Both the position numbers and the translations under genes were made by a program. The notes beneath the pieces are model-generated. The model searched no databases, had not been told where the DNA came from, and was given only the letters and a program-made list of their open reading frames with translations. From Owenia fusiformis (Eukaryota; Annelida; Polychaeta; Sabellida; Oweniidae), in assembly GCA_903813345.2 (NCBI GenBank), contig CAIIXF020000005.1, forward strand, positions 10,235,375-10,299,374: a stretch of 64,000 nucleotides of DNA, given 5' to 3'. This document shows, piece by piece, positions 1 through 13,165 of the stretch (position 1 is the stretch's first letter; each line of letters opens with the position of its first letter).

Positions 1-279
1 GTTAATCTATATTCATAGTTGCTTGGATACAATTCTCTTTACAGAATTTTTTGAAATGATTTTAAATTCTCATGCATTAATGTATATTTATAACTTAAAC
101 ATGTTACTTACCAATAGAGAGGTTGGTGTGGAAAGTCACTTTTATTTGCTAATTTCTCCAGCCCCCATGTTATTTCAATGGGAGTTTTTAACAAAAATTG
201 ATAAAAGTTTTGCTAATTCTGATAATTTTGTCTAAATCTGAAAAATCATTTTGCCTGTAGCCCATGTTATTTGAATGTT

Positions 280-800
280 ATTGCTAATAGTGATAATTAT
301 CATATGTATCGCTATTGTATCGGTAATAGCAATAAATTTGATAATTATCAATTATCGCTAATAGCGATAAAAAAAATTTGGTCTGGGTCACATGTTTCCG
401 TGAAATGGGCCCAAGTGAAATTAGCATTAGCTGATAAAAACAGATAATTTTGATAATTATCAAATTTATCGCTTATAGCGATAAATTTGATAATTATCAA
501 TTATCGCTAATAGCGATAAAAAAAATTTTGGTCTGGGTCACATTTTACCAAGAAATGGGCCCAAGAGAAATTAGCATTAGCTGATAATAGCAGATAATTT
601 TGATAATTATCAAATTTATCGCTAGCGATAATTTTGATAATTATCAAATTTATCTGATATTATCAGCTTATGCTAATATCATGTGTGCCCTGTTTCAAAA
701 TTATCAAATTTATCGATAATTGATAATTATCAAATTTATCGCTAATTGATAAAAATTATCGATAGTTGATAATTATCAAAATCGCTAATTGATAAAGGTG
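280..800. repeat. Palindrome-dense AT repeat with a 150-bp duplication
   Basis: TTGATAATTATCAA and ATCGCTAATAGCGAT palindromes recur. A segment with GTCTGGGTCACAT, GAAATGGGCCCAAG and TTAGCATTAGCTGATAA is duplicated with a 150-bp period (starting near 381 and 531). The tail (gtgagtttccgcacctaaat, about 790-815) recurs at 11,798-11,818. Confidence 0.75.
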
Positions 801-932
801 AGTTTCCGCACCTAAATAGAGTTTTCCTCCAGTTCCGTTTTGTGTCTTTGTGTGATAGATATTGAAATGGTGATGACATGAATTTGGATATCACTTAATC
901 AGATAGCAATTTTAATTCGTGCGGCCAATATT

Positions 933-986
933 GACAGACAGACAGACAGACAGACAGACGGACCAATGGATAGACGGACTGACCAA
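933..986. repeat. GACA / GACGGAC microsatellite
   Basis: Six GACA units followed by degenerate GACGGAC units. Related tracts occur at 13,079-13,120, 33,889-33,910 and, on the opposite strand, 53,753-53,790. Confidence 0.75.
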
Positions 987-1847
987 CATACAGATGCTTA
1001 GTAGATCCCATAAGCTCACTGTATGAGCCAAAAAACCTTTTGAAGTTTGATGATTTACCTGCGCTTATTGAATTATGTCTAAGAAACTGTAAAAAACTTG
1101 TGATACCCCTTTTTCATGGTTATAACTTGCATATTAAGACTCTCCATAATTAAACCTAAAGTCAATATGATATTATTCAAACCCTTTGTGGAAGGTTAAA
1201 GTTAGTTAGTTCAACATGGGATGTACCATTTAGACAACATGAAATTATATTAGTTAATTAACACACTTAGGATTTTACAATTCTGTTCAATATAAGATTA
1301 ATTGAAACATATCTTAGCAATGTTGTGACTTTGTTGTACGATGTTACATAAAAATAGCATAAGTTCTTGAAGAAATATAGCAAGTAATATTGTGTCAGAT
1401 AAACATTTGGTACATCCCAAGTAATATTTTGACTGACAAAACAGGGTTCAATTCATTTTAAATGATAAAGCTGTGAAAGATACTCTTTTTGACGAAAAAC
1501 TGTGATAACCACACATTCAGTAATTGTGGGATCCACTCACTACTTCTTGTTTCTCATAATTATTAACTCCAATTTGCATTTAATCTAATTTTGATTAATA
1601 TGTTGAAATGGACTGAGAGTACATATACACACATGTATTTCTTCCAGTCAGCATATGAACTTTCCCTGTGATGGAATCAAATTTCAATCCAACAACCTAA
1701 AACTGGGGTAATAAATTGTTGCGAATAAACAAAGTGTGACAGCAAGTGTATGTTGAGACAAGATCAAAGAGCGCTCACTTAGGAGCCCTTAGACCGTCTT
1801 TATCTGAAGGACTGTAATAGGGTAACCTGAGTATATATGATCATTAC

Positions 1848-2031
1848 CTGCAGTTTTCACATTTGAAGCATTCATGGTGGTATGTGTTGCCCAGGGCAGT
1901 AAGGACCTCCCCCTCTACAAACTTGCCACATGTATAGCACTTTGTACCAAACAGTTTCTGAAAATCCTTCCCGCAATAAAACTGGCCATCTTTTGAGAAA
2001 AATCCCTCTGTCGCCAAATCTATCTTGCATT
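1848..2031 (-). CDS. ABLIM: ABLIM-like exon: second half of LIM1 and first half of LIM2
   Basis: The exon is 184 bp, with an acceptor after 2,032 (tttttccAG on the minus strand) and a donor GTAATGA at 1,847. It starts with the last two bases of a split codon (GAA, Glu) and ends with two bases of the next. The peptide runs CKIDLATEGFFSKDGQ, then FYCGKDFQKLFG, then TKCYTCGKFVEGEVLTALG, then NTYHHECFKCENC. It completes LIM1 with the C-x2-D ligand pair (YCGKD). It opens LIM2 with the pattern C-x2-C-x17-H-x2-C-x2-C-x2-C. The GTKC-x2-CG-x-FVEGEV-x-TALG stretch is diagnostic of ABLIM LIM2 as I know the family. No frame disruption is seen. Confidence 0.92.
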
Positions 2032-3954
2032 CTGGAAAAAGACAATGAAAAAGTTAAAGGGACTTGTGTTCAATTTGGAGTTCAGAACAATGCCAAGCAT
2101 CCATTATGGAGCATACAAAACATTGATATACCGGATGACAAAAATAAGGTTAACCTATATGTTTTTAAGAGAACTTGTATATGAACACATAAACCACATG
2201 TATTATGAACCACAATATTATGAACCACAGAGAAAACAATCCTTTTCAATTGGTTTTTCAGGGACCTAAATACAACTTTTTTCCTTATACCTTCATAACT
2301 CAAATGGGCAAGTAATTACTAGAAATGGGAGAACTAATTTCTTAAAGGACAATAATTCTTCATATTCATATACAGGTTCTCTTCAGATATGCAGCTCAAC
2401 CTCTCTAATATACCAACACAATAAGTAAAGGTATATTCCTATGGTGGTCCAAGTTGGATGGAATACAAACATACCCCATCATGGTCACAAAGGTATCTTA
2501 TATTCTAGTATAAAATATTCTAGAACATCAGCCAGATTATAGATTCTAAAATTATTCAGTATCAAAAAATAATGATTTTATTTATGTATTCAAGTTTTTG
2601 AGTGCATGTTGCAAGTAGGAGTACCATGCACTATATACTATATTCACATGCCTATCTTGTAAACTGTTTGAATGCATGACTCAGAAACTCTTCATCTAAA
2701 CTTTCATTTAAAATATGTCTTATAATACAAAACATTATTTGCTTATCCAAAAGATCAATGCAGTGAACTTTTTCAACCCATATCACATAAAGTTACAAAA
2801 CATGAGAGACTGTGTTAACACAAAAACTACCATTGATTTTCTTTTGAGAAAATACGTCTAACATTTCTAAGCCTCCATAGGGCATTGATCGATATTGTAT
2901 AGAACATGTCCAAGACACTGTTATTTGGCAAAGAATATTTCTAGGACGTGTCTCATTCTTAGCGCAATCTCAAAAGTCAGAATGTTAAATAAGATTCCAA
3001 TTAAGTTAGTGTCTGTTGTGTATTTTATACCTGAGAACATATTTGTATATTACCAGGTAGTAGGCTAGGTTTGTTTGCGGATTTGATTGGTTTAATTTCC
3101 TTTGAACGATATTGAATTTATCATCCAGGACTGGGTCACAGTGCTCCTTATGAAGAATATAGCGTGCTTCCCAACAGAAAAATCACATATCAGTTTATAA
3201 GTCCAAAATAGAGTGAAAAAGAGTGGAATCAGAGATGAATTAAATAATCAGGCATGTACTTAACGCTTCAAATTATATAAAAATGCTAGAAAATCAGACA
3301 CTTCAGTCAAATTTTAGAGAAATTGAGTGAAATAAGCATGAGCAGACGGAGATTTTATTGTATGGTTAAACACTATATTGGATATCAGGCAATTTCATAG
3401 CAATTGAACTCTTAATCCTCATATAAGTAAATTAGGATTAACAATCCCTGTACATTTTGACTGAAGAATAAAACAGATCATTCTTATTTGACAAGGAAAT
3501 AGAAAATCTCGCTCTACTCCAAACCTAATAAAAAACTTCAGTGTGCTTATTGGGCTGTTGTTTCCTTGGTAGCATAATATATAGAATCGAACCTTCCATG
3601 ATGAACATGTTTCTATAGTGAACACCTTTCTCCAGAGAACATCTGTGTCTGGCATACTTATATGTTATGAACATGCCTCTTGAGTACAACTCCTTCTAAG
3701 AAACACCTCTATTATAAAGAACACATTTTCCTGACGTAACCTCTGCTGGTTGATTGGTGGAGGTATTTGCCACAAGTAAGTAGCCACCTCCCATTGTCTC
3801 CCAAAGGAGATGCCTCTCAGCTGTAGGGACAAAGTCTAACTTTTTAGACATAATTGATATTTGTTATTTGAATCCCACGGACAATATGGCCAGATAAAAT
3901 AACAAAAATATGTCTATTTTCAGTTCCCATACAGAGCAAGCACTGCAAAGCAGG

Positions 3955-4205
3955 AATTTAGAGGTGTTCATCTTGAAATATGTTCACTTTAAAGGTGTTC
4001 ATAATGAAAAATGTTTCTCATCAAGGGCATTCATTTCAAAAAATGTTTAGATTGATAGGTGTTTGTATTGAAAGGTGTTCATATTGAGGTGTTCACAATG
4101 AAAGATGTTCCCAATCAAATGATCTATTTATATAGAAAGGTGTTCACATTGAAAGATCTTCATAATGAAAGAAGTTTATACTGAAAGGTTCTCATAACAT
4201 TGAGA
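3955..4205. repeat. Degenerate satellite of AAAGGTGTTCATATTG-type units
   Basis: About a dozen units of 20-22 bp built around GGTGTTCA(T/C)A(A/T)TGAAA. Inverted partners (tgaacacc) lie at 3,600-3,740. The same AACACCT box is the core of the pogo-like MITEs. Confidence 0.6.
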
Positions 4206-4457
4206 GGAGGTCTAATATGCATATATTATTGCAGACTAGCAAAAGGTTAAGTAGCTGAAGGAAACAGTAATTTCACTCCATCATCCATTATTTCAAATGT
4301 TATTCTATTCTACATCATATCATTCTATTATTTGAATAATATACATGTACCTGCTTTTTCTAAATATAGCCTTCTGCTCATGCTTATTTCACTCTATTTC
4401 TCTCTCTCTATATTGTCTGATTTTCAACTATTTCTATATAATTTAGAGTATCAACTA

Positions 4458-4708
4458 CAGTAGAACCTGTGTAAGTGGAACACACATGGGACCACAAAGT
4501 GTTCTACTTGGGAGGTGTTCCACTTACAGATGTTCATTTACATGGAGTAAATGGGCCATGGGACTTTAAAAACACTGTTCCACTTTTGAGGTGTTTTACT
4601 TACAGAGGTTCATTAACATTGAGTAGATAGGTCATGGGACTTTAAAAACACTGTTCCACTTGTGAGGTGTTCAACCTACAGAGGTGTTCTACTTAGAAGC
4701 TTCTACTA
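4458..4708. mobile_element. pogo-like MITE nested inside the AT-rich dispersed repeat
   Basis: It begins CAGTAGAACCTGTGTAAGTG after TA (4,456-4,457) and ends TTCTACTA before TA (4,709-4,710). The interior holds two near-direct repeats with TGGGACTTTAAAAACACTG (at about 4,559 and 4,636). It interrupts a copy of the roughly 150-bp dispersed repeat, whose second half resumes at 4,711 with ctgcctatttag. Confidence 0.7.
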
Positions 4709-4710
4709 TA

Positions 4711-4868
4711 ACTGCCTATTTAGTGTTTATTTTATTCCTTGGTAATTCATCTTATTTCTCTCTAAAATCTGAATGAGGTGTCAATTTATGGTATTTACTC
4801 CATGCCTGTTTACTCAATTCCTGCTGATTCCACTCATTTCCCTCTCTGAGTTTGAAACATAACCTTGT
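4711..4868 (+). repeat. AT-rich dispersed repeat, copies around the nested MITE
   Basis: The second half of an interrupted copy (4,711-4,760) is followed by a new copy with ttctctctaaaatctgaatga, ccatgcctgtttactcaatt and ctgattccactcattt. See the finding on this family for other copies. Confidence 0.65.
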
Positions 4869-6659
4869 ACTCAATCTCAATCAATCTGTAACCATATTTA
4901 AACAACAGCAACATTAAATATTTATCTCCAAGAATGCTTATTTAAAAATCCATTAAGAAAAATGAAAGAAATCACCAAGGAATAAATACACAATCATGGT
5001 GCAGACAATCTAAATTATTCATAAATGTAAGGAAATCATACATTTTATTCAAATTATAGAGAAGCTATATAAAATATGTTAACATACTGTGTGAAACACA
5101 AGGTCATAATTATCATTTGGCCTCATAGAAGGTCAGCCGCCTGCAGTATCAGCAAAACTCAACTCAGATAATTATGAAAACACATTTTCTCTTTGTAATA
5201 TGTGAAATTCCTCTCTAAAATTTGAATAAAGTAAATAATTATCTTGCATTTCTATGCAGTATAAGGTATCCTCTACATGCAAGTTTACTTTATTCCTTGC
5301 TAATTCCCCTCTTTTATTCTCTAATTGGCATTTGAAAACATGACCCACTTATGATTTTTCTCAGGAGTTCGCTGCAGGATTGAGAACTGACCTTAGATAG
5401 CACTGATACAATCAATCAGCAACATTCCACATGTTATGTTTTGCCAGGAAATATTAGAGATAGGTTGAGTTACAGGTTGGTTGCATATAACATATGCATA
5501 TCTTCTCAATAGTTCCAGTTGTAGAAACAGATAACATTCTGTTGCTTTTGTATCTCTATGGTAACTGACCTTATGAGGACATTGACTCCTTGGCAATGTA
5601 CTTTTTCCATAAATCAACAACATATTGCTCCAAATCATTATGAAGCAAAAGATCAACACCAAATTACATTTATTGATCTTCTAATTAGTCATTCATGCTG
5701 CTGTGCATAATACTGAAATGAGACCCCGAGAAATATATTCAATTAATTAGTTTTGAACCAAGCCCATATTTTTCTCTCTAAAATGATCTTTATAACAGGC
5801 AGGGTAAGATGGTAAGGGAGAGAACTGAAGTTTTATGCAAGATTTTCAATTAATTCAGTTTCTTAATGGTCATTTTTGACACTGTATATTTGCCTTAAGT
5901 TGACCTACCAATACTTGAGTTCACTTCCAAAACCTTCTGAAACCAGATGAAGATTGCAGTCAATGCAACGTAACACTCTTCAGAAAGAGTGGGAAGTTTG
6001 GGTGTGGTATATAGGAACTATCCCTATCAGTTACTTTATGCTTCAAAACTATCTAACTTCACCTTAGCCTGGCAGTGATAACACTTTTATTGCTCAACCT
6101 ATCAACAAGATGGTTCAATATAACCTGTGATGTAATTTCTCTACAAGTTGTTGCTATATAGGTTCTATATACTCCCCCAGGAGAAGATGGGAGATATATT
6201 TATATGGAAAATAAAATAAGCTAGCACAAAGCATATACTTAGGTAGCAGTTGAAAATACATTACATTTCACAGTTGCAAGCAAACAAAACAAATAATGCG
6301 GTGATAATTGAAAACACAATCTTGTGCCATACTCAAAAAATGATGATCTTTGGTTTGACTAGATCGAAACAATTTTGTCCAATATGGAGACAAAAGTCTG
6401 ACCAACCACTCTATTACCATGTAAAAATAAATGTAAAGGCATCGTCATGTATACTAACTCATGTTACTAAATTGTATCTTGAGGTTAAGTGGTTTATATA
6501 AAGCTTATCTGAAGCACTTTCTCCTCTCTACAATAAGAGTTCACATCTTTGATTTCTCTTTGAGTGGATGTTTCATCCTCATGATTGCTTTCATGTGTTA
6601 TACAGTTTGCATCGCATCGTCTGCTTCAAATGTCTCAAATGTCTATCAACTCATGTATG

Positions 6660-6802
6660 TCATGATTTTTCTCTCTAAAATTTGAAAGAAGTGTCTCATT
6701 TTCTGGGATTTTTATATAATTTGGAGTATGTACTACATGTCTGTTTACTTTATTCCTTAATAACCCACTTTTTCTATACTATTTTACATTGTAAAGCATG
6801 AT
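6660..6802 (+). repeat. AT-rich dispersed repeat, well-preserved copy
   Basis: TTTCTCTCTAAAATTTGAA, then GAGTATGTACTACATGTCTG, then TTTACTTTATTCCTTAATAA. This is the same order and spacing as the copies at 5,196-5,344, 7,500-7,640, 22,300-22,445, 25,518-25,650 and 42,602-42,742. Confidence 0.7.
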
Positions 6803-8287
6803 CCGATCGTTATATTTTATTTCCAGGAACTCAATCTAACACAAGAGTCCTTCTCCAAAGATACCCAACAAGCTTAATAAATACTTGGATGTACATCAAC
6901 ATAAACATCAAGAAAGTACAAAAGTGTTAAATCCGATGATAATATTCATCATATAATTCAATCTTGTCTCATAACAATAGACATAATGATTAATGATAGA
7001 TTTGATGCTCGAAAGTGTCGAACTTTTATGAGATTATCAAGATTCTTAATAGATTACGTGTCAATATTCAATAGCTGTTTTGGATCAATATTATTCATTG
7101 GATTTCGTGTTTGCCTTTTGTCTTCCACATCATACATTCTGATGTTCAAATAACTATATTAATATTGTTTAACAACAAAAACTCAGAATGATAAATGTAT
7201 ATAGTATTGAATTCCAATATCTGATTATCCGGGTGTATCAAAAACATTAAATGAAATGATTCTGATTATCAAGGTGTATCAAAAACTTTAAATGAGGTGA
7301 TTTATTCCATAGAGATCAGAGAGAATTATCTTCCTATTAATCAACTGGATTTACCAGATGGGATTAACAGTTATTGTAAGAGAATCATGTGTGAATAAAC
7401 ACCATGAACATAATCCATCCAGGCCAAGGTATGATCAGTCAGTTGATAGAAAGAAGTCCAGAAGTCTGTCTGCTTAAAATGCCATCTACCAATGCTTATC
7501 TCGTATATTTCCTCTCTTAAATTTGAATGAAATGTCAGATTTTCTGGTACATGGTATTCTTATATAATTTGGATTATAAGCTACAAGCCTATTTATTTTT
7601 AACTTGCTGTTTCTATTACATGCTACTTAGTTTTGAGTTATACAATTCAACTCCCAAAAGACTGTATCCATGGTAATCATCTTTCATAGGGCTGGCTCAG
7701 GTGATGAAAGACATATTGAATCATTATAAAGTTTGTGATTATATTTGTATTTATATTGTGTTATTTTTGTTTTGTTTAGGTGAGGTCATCCACTTTTGGT
7801 GTCTCCTCAAAAGAAGATTAAGATAAGACATTTCAACATATATACATGTTCTAATCCTTCTGGTACTTCCCATTCATCACTTTCACCCACCACTCTTTTT
7901 CCATGGAGGCCTTATGTCTCAGTTATCACAAAGACTGATGTTTCTTGGTTCCTAATTGTGAGTATATCAGTTTTATTTTGAGTATAAGGGCTAGATTCCA
8001 AATATTGCATATTATATGTTGATTGAAATGAATGAGTAATCTGCTTGATTAAAATTAGACATTTCAAACATATAAGTGTTTGCACAATGACTGCCTACAA
8101 AGACCTGTTAAAGGTTATCTTCAAGGCCTACCTTAAATCAGAAAATAAGTTAAATCTTCAAATACCTTAAATCATCAAACAGAATATCTCAATACATCAA
8201 ATTCAGGACGTTTAATGATATTGGTAATGAGTGACCATTTTTCAAAACAGGATTCAAAACTTGTCATAATTATAAATGCTAACTTAC

Positions 8288-8383
8288 CTTTACATTTGAA
8301 GCACTTGACATGGAAGTATTTGTCTTGAATCCTCAGTACTTCTCCCTTGCAGCTTTTCTTGCAACCCTGGCAGCTTATCTTGC
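8288..8383 (-). CDS. ABLIM: ABLIM-like exon: first half of LIM1
   Basis: The exon is 96 bp, with an acceptor following a pyrimidine-rich tract ending tttcCAG (8,384-8,386) and a strong donor GTAAGTT at 8,287. The peptide is KISCQGCKKSCKGEVL, then RIQDKYFHVKCFKCK. The ligand spacing C-x2-C-x17-H-x2-C-x2-C is completed by the next exon (E-C). CKGEVLR(V/I)QDKYFH is the signature start of LIM1 in ABLIM1/2/3. It begins with two bases of a Gly codon whose first base is the last base of the 16,202-16,226 exon, and it ends with one base matching the phase of the next exon. Confidence 0.92.
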
Positions 8384-9635
8384 CTGGAAACATACAAAAA
8401 TACACTTATTAAGATATCTAAAAATATTATCATCTTATTCTTTAAGTATGAAGTTTTATTTGCAAAATTGTAAAGATTGTAAAGATATTATAAAATTGTA
8501 AAGATATTACATACTAGGAATGCTTAAATTATTGGCCCCCCTTAATAACTTGGCAAATGAAATATTGTATAGTTTGTCCAGTAATTTTCTTTTTCAACAG
8601 TAACGTATATAAAGATTTATCTTGCAATATGGGCTTGTATAGATCTATGGTACCCCAGTCATTTGAGACATATATTATTACAATTTTACAAAGGACTGTA
8701 TTTCAATCCATCTGAGTGTTAGAGCCTAATAATATGAAACTTTAGCAGAAAAATCCAAAAACTACTGAAAAGCATGGCCATTTTACAGTTTATCTATTAG
8801 AAACAAAGTCATTGACTATACCCCTGGATTTGCTTGGTTCTGCCATCAGCGTAACAAAATAAAGTCTATAGACATCGAATATGTATCTTCATTAGTATGT
8901 CATCATTAAATAATAATTATATCCAATGTTCCAATATAATGAATATAAAAACATCTTATTCTTATGTTTCAATGCTTTCTAAGATTCAATGATTCAATCG
9001 ATGACTGCTCTGTTATATTATAACTTTCTTCTCAAAGGTACAAGAATTCTATTCTTCTAATATTACTACTATAAATTCATTTATTCAAATACTTTTTGCG
9101 AACAATTGTTTTGTCCCTGTTGCCGCTCATAGGGCCTTGGCACGAATAATCTAAATGTGAAAACCATAAAGTTTGAACTCAGGAGCATTCTCGGAACATA
9201 ATAGTGCACAAAACGTCTTAATGCATGATAATTTTTGAAGAATAACAGAATTTCATTTAAGAAGACATCCCTTCCAAATCAAAGTAATAATAACAATAGG
9301 CCAAGAATAAGACCATGCATATAAATCCCTCGGAAATCTTACTAGAGGCGATATATTGTACCTTATGGCATGATAACAGTGCTGCAAATTGAATTCAAGG
9401 GTGGAAAATGATAGTATAGCTTAGATAAAGAAATCAATTCAATATGAAACCCAAGACCCTGAAACTGGCAATCTTTCATTCTTCAACAATCTCTAATTCC
9501 TCAACAATCTAATTCTTTTCTAATCTCTCCTCTCTTATTCCAAAACAGGCTGTAATCTTAATATACTGTAGTGCAGAGAAACCTTAAAATGTACATGTAT
9601 ATAAACACCAACAAATATGCAGTTCCAACAAATTC

Positions 9636-9836
9636 CACTGGCGGATCCAGGGGGCCCATCCACCCCCTCCTTTTTGTGCGCCAAGAAAAACATTTTAGGG
9701 CCCCAAAAATGTGAAAATGGGCCTTTTTTGCATAAGTTTGCCTTTGGCATTTAGGCAAAATTATCAAAAAAATAAGCCTTAGATTTTCAAAATTTGGGCC
9801 TAAATTTGGGTTTTAGGGGCCACCGTACGCCCACTG
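9636..9836. mobile_element. Older copy of the hAT-like MITE
   Basis: CACTGGCGGATCCAGG at the left and CGCCCACTG at the right, with the same gggcctttttt and aaatttgggcc interior as 55,568-55,790. No target duplication remains. It lies in the large ABLIM intron. Confidence 0.65.
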
Positions 9837-10707
9837 TAGAGCAAATATGACAGGTTTAGCTACCAACACATGTGAGATTCTTCAGTTAGAAACATTGCTG
9901 CAACATTTGTAAATAATTTGGCTTGATACCCAGAAAATATAAAGTTTCAATAACAGCAGGAGCAGATTTAGTGACTTCAGACTTGCTGCACGTCATAAAA
10001 AATAAAAATAAGAAATACTGTAACAAAAGAATCAGTGTAAAAATGTTAACCCTTTCAAGTTCAAACAGATTTTTTTTAAAGGTGGCATGTAATTTTCAGT
10101 TTTTTAACATGGTGCAGCACAAAATGACAAAAATGATATGTACAATAACAATGGGGCAAATTTAAACAGCTCTAATTTTCTAATAAAGGTCGATGAACCA
10201 ACTGAAAAGATAAGAGGGGGAAGAGGCTTCACACAAGACTAAAATGCTAAGATTCTGTACAGAACTGAGACAGATACAGTTACTATAAGGACATATCAGA
10301 ATTCTGTTGCCTTTATCTTTATTACCCATTTTACATTGAGCAATGTCTAGCTCTTCAATGCCAATATGTAATGAAAAATGAGACGAACAGAAAATCAATA
10401 CCTAAAAGGTAAAGAGGAAGCTCAAAACGATTAATCTCACAGTGAATGAAGAAATGGCTTCCTTGATGGAATACTCTCACTTTAATACATACAAGTTACA
10501 ATTACTTTATTTGACACACAAATAGTAAACTATGTCTGATTATTTTAACAACAGATTTTCATACCTGAGATTTGCATGACATAAAATAGCTCACATATTT
10601 GCAGAGGTGTGATCATACTTTCAGAAGTCATACATTTGTGATTTTCACAAATTTCACCTCTTTCTGTCTTTTCAACTTGTACTTGGATATGTGTAATATA
10701 GAAACAA

Positions 10708-10923
10708 TCATGGTCACCTGTCCTATATGATCATGGTCACCTATAAGACCATGGTCACTTATATGATCATGGTCGCCTTCAAAATCATGGTACATTATAT
10801 GATTATGGTCACTTATATGATCACGGTCACCTTCAAAATCATGGTATATAATATGATCATGGTCACTTATATGATCACGGTCACCTTCAAGATCATGGTA
10901 CATTATATGATTATGGTCACCTA
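10708..10923. repeat. 18-bp minisatellite, about 12 units
   Basis: Degenerate copies of TATGATCATGGTCACCTA run head to tail, with a partial higher-order period of 54 bp. Because 18 is a multiple of three, both strands stay open and give spurious hexapeptide-repeat frames. It lies in the ABLIM intron. Confidence 0.85.
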
Positions 10924-12409
10924 TATCTCCTACTGCAGCATGGTTCGGTAGAAGATTTGATGAGAATAAGGGAAAGCTATGAACTTTAAACTCTTTTCTC
11001 ATAGACCGTGGAAGAAACATTTATTTTAGCTAGATGATCTTTACACCAGATTGATGACTTGGAGTTGTTGGCACTTCATCTAGGAATAACATACACCAAC
11101 ATATGGTTGTCTTTATTTGTAAACAAATAGCAGACTTGAAAATTCCTGCTCTAATTCTTCTGGAAGGATTTAAGGTATTAAAGAAACAGTCCCACCCACA
11201 ATATATTACTTATGTTGGGCTCAATCATACACTGAATGTCAGAGCCTAACTTGGTAAATATAGATAAAGCTCTCTTTTAAGAATCAAAATCAAACTATTA
11301 GATAGAGTAATTCAATGTGTGAAATCAATAAGACACATGTACAATATTATTGAGTTCATCTCTCAAAAATAAACCATAATAAAATAGATATGAGCATAAC
11401 TGAGTTCAGAAGAGTGGCATATTTCAGATATATTTTGATTTCAATTCAATTCTATAAAAAGCAAACCATATGCATTGTAAGAGCAAGTAGAAACAGTTGT
11501 TACATGATTCTGATAGATAAGGTCAAGTGGAAGTTGGCATGTTGATTAGGTTAAGTAATTAATGTTTAAATCATATCTAAATATATGTATCTTATGAATA
11601 TGAAGCTGAATGTTAATGAAGGTACAACTGCATGATGAGAAGTTTACATAATTTTCATGATTATAAATTACTAATAATTGATGAAATAGGTGATCTTTTC
11701 GTGGATGTTTATATATTATGGTAGAATACCTTGTTAAAAAATTATTAAAACCAATATTAGCGATAATTGATCATTTTCAAAAACGCTTATTGGTAAAAGT
11801 GAGTTTCCGCACCTAAATGAAAAAAATAACAATAACATTACTTTACTAATCAGGATTAACAAAACATTCCTAAATATACTCATATCAAGATTACCTAAAT
11901 TCTCAAGATTCTTCAATCAGATGAAGATGTTAAATGTTACATAATTAAGGTTGATTTAAATCTCAAAGAAAATGTGTTTGGAATCATTTGAGATGATTCT
12001 AGTAAACACTGCAAAAGATTTGTTCTACGCATGGATTCTTCCAAATACCAAGGAGTAAATCTGTTCCAGAGGCAATCTGAGATTTATTACACAAGTAACC
12101 TTGATTTAAATTGTAAGAATAGATAGAAGACAGGTTAATATAGATAAATAATAGGTTTGCCGAAATACACAAATTGGATAGCGGGAGAGGGAGCAAGTTC
12201 CAGAAGGAGCTAGTTAGTCTTAGCTCTCCAAATATACCCATTCCAGAACTAAATAATACTAGAGAATAAACTAAAGAGGTTATAAGGAAGCCAAGTTATT
12301 TGACAGTAAATTTTCGAATAGCTTTCTAACTCATTGGTCTAACAGTATGAGTCTGTAACATTAACTGAATAAGCTCAAATTCTTTCTAGTAAATCACAAT
12401 GTTAAACTA

Positions 12410-13165
12410 GATAACGGCAACTCCGCGGAGTAGCAAATGCAAACGAACAAAATATCAATTACTGAATTCCAATCAATTATACTCATTACTTAAGGTTAAA
12501 ATTGAAAAAATTAGATTTTAGAATTGCGAATTCCTGCAAAGCACCCATTTTGAATTTTTGGAGATACAAATCTGAAAAATAATACCATAATTGTGATCTA
12601 CTCCAAAATTCCTTCAATTTGAGTATAATATAGCCATACTTTGAAGGGATCGGAAAATTATTGCGAAATCGTACATTAGACGGCCATTTTGAATTTTACG
12701 AGCCTCGAAACAGAAAAAAGATACAATATCTGCAATCTACTCTTAATTGCCTTTCATTTGAGTATAATAAAGCTATACTTCAGAAAGATCTAAAAATTAA
12801 CGAAAATTTCTGTTTTCTTGTCCCCCCATACACGGCCCCTGGGGGTCAGGATGAAAAACACAGAATATATGTGAAATAGATAAATCTTGTGAATATACTA
12901 CCAAAATTTCAAACAATAATATTAATTACTTTGGTTTAGAATGAAAAATTTATGATTTTTGCGAAAAAGTCCCGTCATTTTTAAAGAGGCGGCCATCTTG
13001 CATAAAACTATTCACCAATATACATCTTTCCACTAAATATGAAGAAAATCCATCTACTAGTATTTGAGTTATCTTCCGGACAGACGGACGGACTGACGGA
13101 CGGACAGACGGACGGACAGAGGGCTTCACTATATCCCTACCGAACTTCGTTCGTTGGGATAATAA
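12410..13165. repeat. Dispersed repeat with GACGG minisatellite and terminal hairpin
   Basis: Contains two diverged parallel segments (near 12,540-12,640 and 12,690-12,800, each with gccattttgaattttt-like and tttgagtataata words). A GACGGAC tract follows at 13,079-13,120, then an imperfect hairpin TATCCCTACCGAAC...TTCGTTGGGATA (13,132-13,161). Confidence 0.55.

Larger units (their letters stand above)
2032..8287 (-). other. ABLIM intron 2, repeat-rich, no exon seen
   Basis: Holds dispersed-repeat copies at 3,208-3,345 (minus), 4,372-4,455, 4,711-4,868, 5,196-5,344, 6,660-6,802 and 7,500-7,640 (plus), the GGTGTTCA satellite and the nested pogo-like MITE. I see no additional coding exon. Confidence 0.6.

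Noticed and set aside
8175-8405. Minus-strand frame of 76 codons covering the LIM1 exon
   Set aside because: Only 8,288-8,383 is exon; the rest reads through the acceptor and donor into introns.
9535-9767. Two overlapping minus-strand frames
   Set aside because: Both lie inside the older hAT-like MITE copy.
10628-11020. 130-codon minus-strand frame, the longest in the window
   Set aside because: It is almost wholly the 18-bp minisatellite read as His/Asp repeats; the opposite strand is also open over the same units, and there is no domain or splice support.
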